5,290 nucleotides of DNA from Verrucomicrobiota bacterium (lineage in GTDB: Bacteria > Verrucomicrobiota > Verrucomicrobiia > Opitutales > Opitutaceae). Under the pieces are notes generated by a model that had not been told where the DNA came from, did not search any database, and saw nothing but the letters and a program-made list of their open reading frames with translations. The first letter of the stretch is position 1. The number at the start of each line of letters is the position of its first letter. Made by a program: the position numbers and the translations under genes. The stretch covers positions 1 through 5,290 of the forward strand of contig JAUPWC010000510.1 of NCBI GenBank assembly GCA_030916665.1, given 5' to 3'. Positions 1 to 5,087 of the stretch are shown here, piece after piece.

Positions 1-484
1 GCCCACGCAACCGGACCGCGCCCGCGACGCTGTCGGCAAGGCCGCCAGGCTCGCCGCCGAGGCGCTCGACGATGTGCGCCGCTCCGTCGGCGCCCTGCGC
101 ACCGACGCCGCACGCCCGCCGCTGCCCGAGGCGCTGAAGGAACTCGCCGCCCACGGCGACCCGGTGCCCACCCTCGCCATCGAGGGTGAACCACGCCCCG
201 TCCCGCCGGGGGTTGAGCACGCCCTCTTCCGCGCCGCGCAGGAAGGCCTCACCAACATCCGCAAACACGCCCGCGCCAACAGCGCGCTGCTGCGCCTCGA
301 TTTCCGCACGCCTGAGCGTGTCGTGCTCGAGCTCGCCGACAACGGAGTCGGCGCCGACGGCGCGAAAGACGCCGGCTTCGGCCTCCGCGGCCTGCGCGAG
401 CGCATCGAGCTGCTCGGCGGCACCGTCGCCACCGGCAACCGCCTCGAAGGCGGCTTCGCCCTCCGCGTGGAGGTCCCCGCGTGA
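1..484 (+). CDS. Sensor histidine kinase, NarL/DegS type (HisKA_3 + HATPase_c), C-terminal part
   Basis: The reading frame is open from the window edge (first whole codon at base 2) and gives the last 160 residues of a kinase; the stop is TGA 482-484. Residues 15-33 match the end of a HisKA_3 dimerisation helix (EALDDVRRSVGALR); the phosphorylated His should lie just upstream, outside the window. The ATPase domain follows: N-box QEGLTNIRKHA near residues 80-90 with the Mg-binding Asn at about 85, G1 box DNGVG at 113-117, and G2 region GFGLRGLRER at 125-134, the form usual for NarX/DegS/LiaS-type kinases. The protein should autophosphorylate from ATP and pass the phosphate to the regulator encoded 78 nt downstream. 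The sensor and membrane regions are not visible, so the signal is unknown. A GTG at 74 is an internal Val, not a start: the homology continues upstream of it. Confidence 0.93.
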   Translation, partial: PTQPDRARDAVGKAARLAAEALDDVRRSVGALRTDAARPPLPEALKELAAHGDPVPTLAIEGEPRPVPPGVEHALFRAAQEGLTNIRKHARANSALLRLDFRTPERVVLELADNGVGADGAKDAGFGLRGLRERIELLGGTVATGNRLEGGFALRVEVPA

Positions 485-493
485 GGGCAATTG

Positions 494-553
494 CTGTAGC
501 GGCGGTCTGTGACCGCCGTTCACCCCGTCGGCGGTCATAGACCGCCGCTACAG
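494..553. repeat. Head-to-head pair of GTAG-headed REP-like palindromes (BIME-like)
   Basis: Bases 494-518 and 529-553 form a 25-nt inverted repeat with a single difference (G509 faces T538, a G-U pair in RNA) around a 10-nt spacer. Each arm is itself a palindrome: cggcggtc-tgt-gaccgccg (500-518) and cggcggtc-ata-gaccgccg (529-547). Each arm carries GTAG on its outer side (496-499; CTAC 548-551 on the right). A GTAG or GTGG tetranucleotide next to an imperfect palindrome is the known layout of REP elements mobilised by RAYT-type Y1 transposases, and two inverted REPs form a BIME. Assignment to that class is inference; no RAYT gene is in the window. The pair fills most of the gap between the kinase and regulator genes, and as RNA it would fold into one long hairpin or two short ones. 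Confidence 0.85.
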
Positions 554-556
554 GAA
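552..556 (+). promoter_or_regulatory. Ribosome binding site of the response regulator, overlapping the REP arm
   Basis: AGGAA at 552-556 sits 6 nt before ATG 563 and supports that start over GTG 509, which lies inside the palindrome. The first two bases of the site belong to the right arm of the inverted repeat, so the hairpin may affect access to it. Confidence 0.6.
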
Positions 557-562
557 ATACCC

Positions 563-1219
563 ATGAAAAAGCTCCGTCTCCTGCTCGTGGACGACCAGTC
601 CCTCTTCCGCGAGGCCTTGCGCACGCTCCTTTCGCTCCAGCCCGATTTCGAGATCGTCGCCGAAGCGGAAAACGGCGAACGCGCGGTTGCCCTCGCCAAG
701 GCCCACCGGCCCGACGTGGTGCTGATGGACCTGCGCATGCCCGTCATGGGCGGCGTCGAGTCCACGCGCCGGCTGCTGCAGGCGGTGCCTACTGCCCGCG
801 TTGTGGTGCTCACCACTTTTGACGAAGACGAGGAGGTCTTCGAGGCTCTGCGCGCCGGAGCCACCGGTTATCTGCTCAAGGCCTGCTCCGCCGACAAACT
901 TTGCGAATCCGTCCGCGCCGCCGCCAAGGGCACCTCGGTGCTCGAACCCTCCGTCGCCGCCCGCATGATGGCGGAGGTCAACCGCGCCGCCAGCCGCGAC
1001 GGCCGCAAGGTCGTGCCAGCGCTCGCCGACCCGCTCACCGACCGCGAAACCGCCGTCCTGCGCCTGCTGGCCGCCGGCCGCAGCAACAAGGAGATCGGCG
1101 GCGCCCTGAACATCACCGAGGGCACCGTGAAGAACCACATGACGAACGTGCTCGGCAAACTCGGCGTGCTCGACCGCACCCAGGCCGCCCTCCGCGCCAG
1201 AGAGCTGGGGCTGATCTGA
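563..1219 (+). CDS. Two-component response regulator, NarL/LuxR family
   Basis: The protein has 218 residues, the usual length for a NarL-type regulator. The receiver domain covers about residues 4-120: acidic pair D10/D11, phosphoacceptor D56 in VVLMDLRMP, conserved T84 in VVVLTTF and K106 in GYLLKA. After a linker (about 121-155) the GerE/LuxR helix-turn-helix runs from about 157 to 216: PLTDRETAVLRLLAAGRSNKEI, then the recognition helix in EGTVKNHMTNVLGKL, ending RELGLI. Phosphorylation of D56 by the kinase encoded upstream should promote dimerisation and DNA binding. I chose ATG 563 because the receiver begins directly after it (MKKLRLLLVDDQ), AGGAA is correctly spaced, and the longer frame from GTG 509 would only translate repeat DNA. 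Target genes cannot be read from the sequence. Kinase and regulator are separated by 78 nt, almost all of it repeat. Confidence 0.96.
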   Translation: MKKLRLLLVDDQSLFREALRTLLSLQPDFEIVAEAENGERAVALAKAHRPDVVLMDLRMPVMGGVESTRRLLQAVPTARVVVLTTFDEDEEVFEALRAGATGYLLKACSADKLCESVRAAAKGTSVLEPSVAARMMAEVNRAASRDGRKVVPALADPLTDRETAVLRLLAAGRSNKEIGGALNITEGTVKNHMTNVLGKLGVLDRTQAALRARELGLI

Positions 1220-1224
1220 ACCAA

Positions 1225-1308
1225 ATCGTTCTCATTCTCCTGATCGTTCTCTTAATCGATCCAAAAAGGACCGAGGAGAAGGAGAGCGATTACGATTAGG
1301 AGAACGAT
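1225..1308. repeat. Interleaved inverted repeat built on ATCGTTCTC
   Basis: The left half holds two 18-nt units that both begin atcgttctc (A at 1225-1242, B at 1243-1260). The right half holds their reverse complements in the order A' then B' (A' 1273-1290; B' ending at 1308). B pairs with B' over 16 positions (1243-1258 with 1293-1308) with one G-U; A matches A' at 15 of 18 positions, one difference being a possible G-U. Because of the shared nonamer, A can also pair with B' (1225-1233 with 1300-1308) and B with A' (1243-1251 with 1282-1290). The left half is pyrimidine-rich and the right half purine-rich. It begins 5 nt after the regulator stop and lacks the T-run of an intrinsic terminator, so it is better called a repeat element that might also end or protect the transcript. 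Confidence 0.75.
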
Positions 1309-1317
1309 AGGGGCCCA

Positions 1318-1357
1318 TGACCCCGGGTCACCCCCGGGCATGACCATGACCCTGACC
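1318..1357. promoter_or_regulatory. Cluster of TGACC half-sites with a perfect dyad; candidate operator
   Basis: TGACCC-C-GGGTCA (1318-1330) is a perfect 13-nt dyad. Three further direct TGACC copies start at 1341, 1347 and 1353, exactly 6 nt apart (catgac, catgac, cctgac). That makes five TGACC/GGTCA half-sites in 40 bp, lying 44-83 bp upstream of the permease start. A dyad plus phased direct copies fits a transcription-factor site, but a short tandem repeat is an equally plain reading. The cognate protein is unknown. Confidence 0.35.
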
Positions 1358-1388
1358 TCCGGGCCATGCGCCGTTCGGGCCGCTCTGC

Positions 1389-1400
1389 TAAGGTGCTGGC
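1389..1400 (+). promoter_or_regulatory. TAAGGT box before the permease start: -10 element or ribosome binding site
   Basis: TAAGGT at 1389-1394 is followed by 6 nt and then ATG 1401. It can be read as a Shine-Dalgarno site (AAGGTG 1390-1395, spacing 5) or as a -10 hexamer (TAnnnT) that would start transcription at or next to the ATG, giving a leaderless mRNA. I see no good -35 box at 16-18 nt spacing. The aminopeptidase gene at 5088 has the same arrangement. Confidence 0.4.
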
Positions 1401-3809
1401 ATGTCCGTTGCCGCCGAATTCACCGCCGCCCTCCGTCACCTGCGCCGTGCGCCGGGATTTGCGCTCCTCGCCGTGGCCATGCTTGCGCTCGGCATCGGGG
1501 CCAACGTCGCGATCTTCTCCCTCTTCCGCTCGATCATCCTGAGTCCGCTGCCCTACCCGGAGGCCGAACGGCTCGTCGGCCTCGGGGCAGTGAACACCGC
1601 CAAGGCGCTCACCATGCCCTCGCTCTCGGCGAGCGACTTCCGCGACTTCAAGGAAAACGCCCGCGCCTACGCCTCGCTCGCCGCGTTTCGCCCGAACTTC
1701 ACCTCCTACCGGCCCGCGGGCGGTGACGCCGTGCAGTTGGTCGGCGCGCTGGTGACCGAGGGATTCTTCGCGCTCTTCGGCCTCCATCCGCTCCGCGGCC
1801 GCACGTTCACGCCGGAGGAGTTCAGCGCCGAGGCGGCCCGCAGCGTGGTGATTTCCGAGGGCGTCTGGCGCCGGCTCTTCGGCGAGGCTCCCGATCTGCT
1901 CGGCCGCACCATCCTGCTCGACGACCAGGCGGTAACCGTCGTGGGCATCATGCCGGCGGACTTCCGCGAGCCGGAGTTCGTGGATGTCTGGCTGCCCTTC
2001 CCGGTCGAGGCTCCGGAAAACCTCGCGCGCGACTCCCGCTACTGGACCACGGTCGGACGGCTTGCACCCGGCGTGACCGCCAGCGCAGCGCAGGCCGAGG
2101 CCGCCACGCTCGCCGAATCGCTGGCGAAACAGTATCCTGCCACCAACCGCGGTTGGTCCGCCACCGTGCGCCCGTTGCTCGACCTGCGCGTGAACGGCCT
2201 GCGCGGCACGCTGGTGATGCTCGCCGGCGCCGTGGGCCTCGTGCTGCTGGTCGCCTGCGTCAACCTCGCCAACCTCATGCTGGCGCGCGGCGTGTCCCGG
2301 CTCGGCGAGTTTGCCGTGCGGCTCGCCCTCGGCGCCAGCCCGGGCATGCTGGCCCGCACCGTCCTCTTTGAAAGCCTGCTTCTCGCCCTGACCGGCGGCC
2401 TGCTCGGCACGCTGCTGGCCGTGGCCGGCCTGCCGGTCCTGACCGGACAACTGCCGCCGGGACTCATTCCCCGCTCGCACGCCATCGCCGTGGACGGCTG
2501 GGCGCTCGCTTTCGCGCTGGGCGTGTCGCTGCTCACCGGCCTCGTGTTCGGACTGCTGCCCGCGTGGCAGGTGCTGCGCACCAACCTCAACGCCACCCTC
2601 CAGGCGGGCGGCACGCGCGGCGGGACCGGCCGCTTCGCGGGCCGCGCGCAGGCGGTGTTGATCACCGGCCAACTGGCGCTGACGCTCATGGTGCTGGCGG
2701 GCGCGGGGCTGCTCGCACGCAGCCTGTTCACGCTGCAGCAGACGCCCGTGGGTTTCGATCCGCGCGACGTGCTCACGCTGCGCGTCGCCCCGCCGGAAAG
2801 CCGCTGGCAGGATTTCGACGCGCTCAACCGCTACTACGAACGCCTCGTGGACACCGCGCGGCGCGTGCCGGGTGTCGAGGCGGCCGCCTTCGATTCCAGC
2901 GCCCCGCTCTGCGGCATCTCGCTGCGCTACCCGTTCTGGGTGCGCGGCCGGCCGCGCGACGAGGGCAATGCCGACGACGCCGTGTTCAACGCCGTGACGC
3001 CCGATTTCCTGAAAGCCCTCCGTCTCCCGCTCCTGCGCGGCCGGTTCATCGAGCCCGGCGACGAACGCACCACGCGCAAGGTCTGCGTCATCAACCAGGC
3101 GCTCGCCGAGCGCGCTTTCCCCGGAGAGAACCCGATCGGCCGCCATATCCAGACCGTGCCGTTTTTGCTCCGCGATTATCGCGAGATCGTCGGCGTCGTC
3201 GCCGATGTCCGGCAGGACAACCTCGCCGACGCTCCGCCGCCCCAGATCTATGTGCCGCAGGCCCAGTCGCCGTGGTTCTTCGGCACGCTGCTGGTGCGCG
3301 TCGCCGGCGGCGCGGCCCGGCTGGGCGAACTGCAGGCGGCGCTTCGCCAGGCCGACCCGGCGCTGCCGATGGACTTCGTTCCGCTCGAGCGGAACATCGC
3401 CCGCACCGCCACCGAGCCGCGACTGCGCGCGCTGCTGTTCGGCGTGTTTGCCGCCGCGGCGCTCGGGCTCTCGGCCTTCGGGCTCTACGCCAGCATGGCC
3501 TTCACCACCGGCCAGCGCGTGCGCGAGATCGGCGTGCGCATGGCGCTCGGCGCCAGCCCGGCCGGCATCCTCGGCTGGATGCTCGGTCATGCCGGCCGGC
3601 TCTGCCTGGTTGGCACGGTTGCGGGCTTGGCGGGAGCCATCGCCTTCGGCCGCGTGCTGGGGAGCCTGCTGCCGGGCGTAACCGCCTTTGATCCGCCCGT
3701 GCTGCTGGCGGTCGCGCTTTTCCTGCCATTCATCGGCCTGCTGGCCGCCGCCCTGCCTGCGTGGCGCGCGTCCCGGCTCAATCCCACACAGGCGCTCCAA
3801 CAGGACTGA
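1401..3809 (+). CDS. ADOP-type ABC permease (duplicated MacB/FtsX permease without its own ATPase)
   Basis: The 802-residue protein has two similar halves, each a MacB-type periplasmic domain followed by an FtsX permease domain, as in acidobacterial duplicated orphan permeases. The N-terminus (LRHLRRAPGFALLAVAMLAL then GIGANVAIFS) is typical of the family and supports ATG 1401. By eye the membrane segments are near residues 20-42, 270-297, 320-345, 366-388, 418-438, 677-700, 728-752 and 766-786; the long stretches at about 43-265 and 440-672 should be periplasmic. The duplication shows in RLALGASPGML (307-317) against RMALGASPAGI (713-723), cytoplasmic segments that in MacB contact the ATPase, and in LLPAWQVLRTNLNATLQAG (385-403) against ALPAWRASRLNPTQALQQD (784-802). 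No ATP-binding protein is encoded in the window, so an ATPase encoded elsewhere must energise it or it acts without one. MacB relatives export peptides or drugs or move lipoproteins by mechanotransmission; the substrate here is unknown. The PadR-like N-terminal domain of some ADOPs is absent. Confidence 0.93.
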   Translation: MSVAAEFTAALRHLRRAPGFALLAVAMLALGIGANVAIFSLFRSIILSPLPYPEAERLVGLGAVNTAKALTMPSLSASDFRDFKENARAYASLAAFRPNFTSYRPAGGDAVQLVGALVTEGFFALFGLHPLRGRTFTPEEFSAEAARSVVISEGVWRRLFGEAPDLLGRTILLDDQAVTVVGIMPADFREPEFVDVWLPFPVEAPENLARDSRYWTTVGRLAPGVTASAAQAEAATLAESLAKQYPATNRGWSATVRPLLDLRVNGLRGTLVMLAGAVGLVLLVACVNLANLMLARGVSRLGEFAVRLALGASPGMLARTVLFESLLLALTGGLLGTLLAVAGLPVLTGQLPPGLIPRSHAIAVDGWALAFALGVSLLTGLVFGLLPAWQVLRTNLNATLQAGGTRGGTGRFAGRAQAVLITGQLALTLMVLAGAGLLARSLFTLQQTPVGFDPRDVLTLRVAPPESRWQDFDALNRYYERLVDTARRVPGVEAAAFDSSAPLCGISLRYPFWVRGRPRDEGNADDAVFNAVTPDFLKALRLPLLRGRFIEPGDERTTRKVCVINQALAERAFPGENPIGRHIQTVPFLLRDYREIVGVVADVRQDNLADAPPPQIYVPQAQSPWFFGTLLVRVAGGAARLGELQAALRQADPALPMDFVPLERNIARTATEPRLRALLFGVFAAAALGLSAFGLYASMAFTTGQRVREIGVRMALGASPAGILGWMLGHAGRLCLVGTVAGLAGAIAFGRVLGSLLPGVTAFDPPVLLAVALFLPFIGLLAAALPAWRASRLNPTQALQQD

Positions 3810-3816
3810 CTTCACC

Positions 3817-4569
3817 ATGAAAAACACCCTCCTCACCCTCCTCGCCTTCGCCGCCGCGCTGGGCGCCCAGGCCCAGACTCCGGTCGAACAGGCCGCCGCC
3901 GCGCTCAAGGCCGGCGACCTCGCCGCCGCCGAGTCGCGGCTCACGCCGCTCACCACCGGCGACCAGCCTGACCCCGCCGCTCTCCAGCAGCTGAGCCTCG
4001 TCCGTCTGCGCCAGAACAAGGCGGCGGACGCCGTCGCGCTCGCCGAACAGGCCGTGAAACTTGCGCCCGGCCAGGCCGGTCCGCACGCCACGCTCGGCCA
4101 GGCGCTCGCCCAGCGCATCGGCGAAGTCGGCTTCATGCAGCAGGCGATGATGGCCGGCCGCATGCGCAAGGCCTTCGAGAAAGCCGTCGAACTCGAACCC
4201 AACCACCTCGGCGGCCTCATCGGTCTCAGCCGCTACTACATCAACGCCCCCGAGATCGCCGGCGGCAGCCCGGTGAAGGCGAAGGAATTCGCCCTGCGCG
4301 TCCGCGGACTCGAGCCCGCCCTCGGCGAAACCGATCTCGGCAACATCGCCGAGCGGCAGGAGGACTTCGCCACGGCCCTCACGCACTACGAGGCGCTGGC
4401 CGTGCTCCGACCCGACCATGGCTCGCCCCACTACCTGTGCGGACGCATGCTCGCGCAGCTGGGCCGCAAGGACGAGGCCCGCACGCGCTTCGAAACGGCG
4501 CTGCGGAACGACCCCAAGCTCGAGGCGGCGCAGAAAGCGCTCGCCGAACTCGGCTCGCCCGCGTCCTGA
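3817..4569 (+). CDS. Secreted tetratricopeptide repeat (TPR) protein
   Basis: The protein has 250 residues from ATG 3817. It begins with a signal peptide: MKN, a hydrophobic core at about 5-16, and an AQA cleavage motif at 17-19, so it should be periplasmic. The rest is helical with TPR character: about 22-47 (AAAALKAGDLAAAESRL), 55-85 (LSLVRLRQNKAADAVALAEQAV then KLAPG), 88-130 (ending AFEKAVELEPN), 174-200 (AERQEDFATALTHYEALA then VLRPD) and 203-235 (LGRKDEARTRFETALRNDP). The stretch 141-157 (YINAPEIAGGSPVKAKE) is a Gly-rich link between repeats. An upstream in-frame start would read through the end of the permease gene in another frame, so the signal-peptide Met is preferred. The only ribosome-binding candidate is AGGA at 3802-3805, 11 nt away, inside the last codons of the permease; with a 7-nt gap this suggests translational coupling. 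TPRs bind protein partners; a partnership with the permease's periplasmic domains is inference. Confidence 0.88.
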   Translation: MKNTLLTLLAFAAALGAQAQTPVEQAAAALKAGDLAAAESRLTPLTTGDQPDPAALQQLSLVRLRQNKAADAVALAEQAVKLAPGQAGPHATLGQALAQRIGEVGFMQQAMMAGRMRKAFEKAVELEPNHLGGLIGLSRYYINAPEIAGGSPVKAKEFALRVRGLEPALGETDLGNIAERQEDFATALTHYEALAVLRPDHGSPHYLCGRMLAQLGRKDEARTRFETALRNDPKLEAAQKALAELGSPAS

Positions 4570-4595
4570 CCTCCGGTTTGCAACACCTGACTTTA

Positions 4596-4624
4596 GGTGG
4601 GCGGCGAGCTTGCTCGCGCCACGA
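4596..4624 (+). repeat. GTGG-headed REP-like palindrome, left copy
   Basis: This 29-nt sequence is repeated exactly, in inverted orientation, at 4997-5025. It starts with GTGG (4597-4600) and folds into a hairpin: 4600-4602 and 4604-4608 pair with 4613-4620 around loop cttg, with one bulged G at 4603. It begins 27 nt after the TPR stop and could stabilise or end that transcript. A small stem, cacct 4584-4588 with aggtg 4595-4599, overlaps its left edge. Confidence 0.85.
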
Positions 4625-4676
4625 TCAAGGCGGAACATTTCGAAGGAGGGGCCCCTGTTCTAAATCCAATGGAGAT

Positions 4677-4698
4677 GGGACGCTCTCGTCCCGCTTTT
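4677..4698 (+). terminator. Hairpin followed by a short T-run; weak terminator or REP-like palindrome
   Basis: gggacg (4677-4682) pairs with cgtccc (4687-4692) around loop ctct, followed by gc and four T residues (4695-4698). The T-run is short and the hairpin lies over 100 nt beyond the TPR stop, so it may simply be another dispersed palindrome. Confidence 0.3.
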
Positions 4699-4701
4699 GC
4701 T

Positions 4702-4727
4702 GTAGGCCGGAGTCTCCGACGGAGGCC
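4702..4727 (+). repeat. GTAG-headed REP-like palindrome, single copy
   Basis: GTAG (4702-4705) begins a palindrome: ggcc 4705-4708 with ggcc 4724-4727, a symmetric gga/gga internal loop, then gtc-tcc-gac (4712-4720). The preceding bases ctgtag and the apical gtc-NNN-gac are shared with the two REPs at 494-553 (gtc-tgt-gac and gtc-ata-gac), so all three probably belong to related families. Confidence 0.6.
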
Positions 4728-4762
4728 TGGCGGACATGGCGAAGCAACCCCGCCTTTTGCTT

Positions 4763-4916
4763 TCCACGGCATAGGTCCGTGGAGTGTCACCTATCACTCC
4801 GGTTCATACCGTGGGATTCACTTCGCCCCGCCAGCTCAAGAGGTAATAGGTAAAGCATGACCCCTTTTATCGCTATTCCCGCTGCCTTCCGGGCGAAGCG
4901 TCCATCAACCCAGCGG
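4763..4916. other. Gene-free region rich in competing stems; possible structured RNA
   Basis: Several stems can form but not all together: 4763-4769 with 4777-4783; ataggt 4771-4776 with acctat 4789-4794; ggagtg 4781-4786 with cactcc 4795-4800; cggt 4800-4803 with accg 4808-4811. Downstream, cttcgccc 4821-4828 pairs with gggcgaag 4891-4898 and encloses an AT-rich arm (aatag 4845-4849 with ctatt 4873-4877; taaa 4851-4854 with ttta 4866-4869). ccgctg 4879-4884 with cagcgg 4911-4916 would cross that outer stem. I recognise no known RNA family or riboswitch. Frames across this stretch on either strand have repeat-derived starts and no recognisable domain. Confidence 0.25.
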
Positions 4917-4996
4917 AAACATGCGCTCCCAACGGCCAGTTCCACCCTCGGAAATTGGTTACGGCTTTGCCGGGTATGGTGGGCTGCAGCTTGTGC

Positions 4997-5025
4997 TCGT
5001 GGCGCGAGCAAGCTCGCCGCCCACC
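4997..5025 (-). repeat. GTGG-headed REP-like palindrome, right inverted copy
   Basis: This is the exact reverse complement of 4596-4624, with its GTGG head on the - strand (CCAC at 5021-5024). It ends 62 nt before the aminopeptidase start and 28 nt before the proposed -35 box. Confidence 0.85.
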
Positions 5026-5053
5026 CGGGCAATTCGGTGTCGGTCCTGCAGGA

Positions 5054-5081
5054 TTGCACCAGCCGGCCCGGCTCCTAGGGT
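5054..5081 (+). promoter_or_regulatory. Candidate promoter of the aminopeptidase gene, leaderless or nearly so
   Basis: TTGCAC (5054-5059), a 16-nt spacer and TAGGGT (5076-5081) give a plausible sigma-70-type promoter that keeps the most conserved -10 positions (T, A and final T). Only 6 nt separate the -10 box from ATG 5088, so transcription would begin at about the start codon. The spacer holds the dyad at 5061-5073. Confidence 0.4.
5061..5073. promoter_or_regulatory. Perfect dyad AGCCGG-C-CCGGCT in the promoter spacer
   Basis: This is a 6+1+6 perfect palindrome between the proposed -35 and -10 boxes. A repressor bound there would block the promoter. In such GC-rich DNA a chance palindrome is a serious alternative. 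Confidence 0.2.
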
Positions 5082-5087
5082 CGCGGC

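Larger units (their letters stand above)
4596..5025. mobile_element. 430-bp BIME/MITE-like element bounded by 29-nt inverted REPs (putative)
   Basis: The two exact 29-nt inverted copies frame 372 bp without a convincing gene. The interior is visibly less GC-rich than the flanking genes and contains a GTAG-headed REP (4702-4727), a tight hairpin (4677-4692) and several overlapping stems (4763-4916). Exact identity of the ends, against the divergence of the other repeats, suggests recent insertion, gene conversion or a conserved family. No direct target duplication is visible at the outer edges, which fits Y1/RAYT-type movement but proves nothing. It could instead be two independent insertions of a common REP in opposite orientation. 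Confidence 0.4.

Noticed and set aside
509..562. GTG 509 as an earlier start for the response regulator
   Set aside because: The extra 18 residues would be translated repeat DNA, while ATG 563 has a well-spaced AGGAA and begins exactly at the receiver domain.
548..1138. A 196-codon - strand frame over the response regulator
   Set aside because: It is Gly/Ala/His-rich with no recognisable motif and lies fully antisense to a well-supported gene.
2564..3691. A 375-codon + strand frame in another phase inside the permease
   Set aside because: It is Arg/Ala/Pro-rich, typical of an out-of-frame reading of GC-rich DNA, and the permease frame is continuous with clear motifs.
1296..4220. A 974-codon open frame on the - strand across the permease and TPR genes
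   Set aside because: It is antisense to two genes with clear family motifs, and its translation is Arg/Gly/Glu/His-rich without any domain. Long antisense frames are common in GC-rich coding DNA with strong third-position bias.
4597..4860. An 87-codon + strand frame in the intergenic region, starting GTG inside the REP
   Set aside because: Its start lies in the repeat, it crosses three palindromes, it has no ribosome site and I recognise no domain in it. Overlapping frames at 4437-4853 and 4593-4790 (-) fail the same way.
4955..4980. TTGGTT ... TATGGT as a promoter upstream of the right REP
   Set aside because: The 14-nt spacer is too short for a standard sigma-70 promoter, and a better-placed candidate exists at 5054-5081.
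4596..5025. A CRISPR array or an insertion sequence with a transposase
   Set aside because: The repeats are inverted, not direct and evenly spaced, and no transposase-like frame lies between them.
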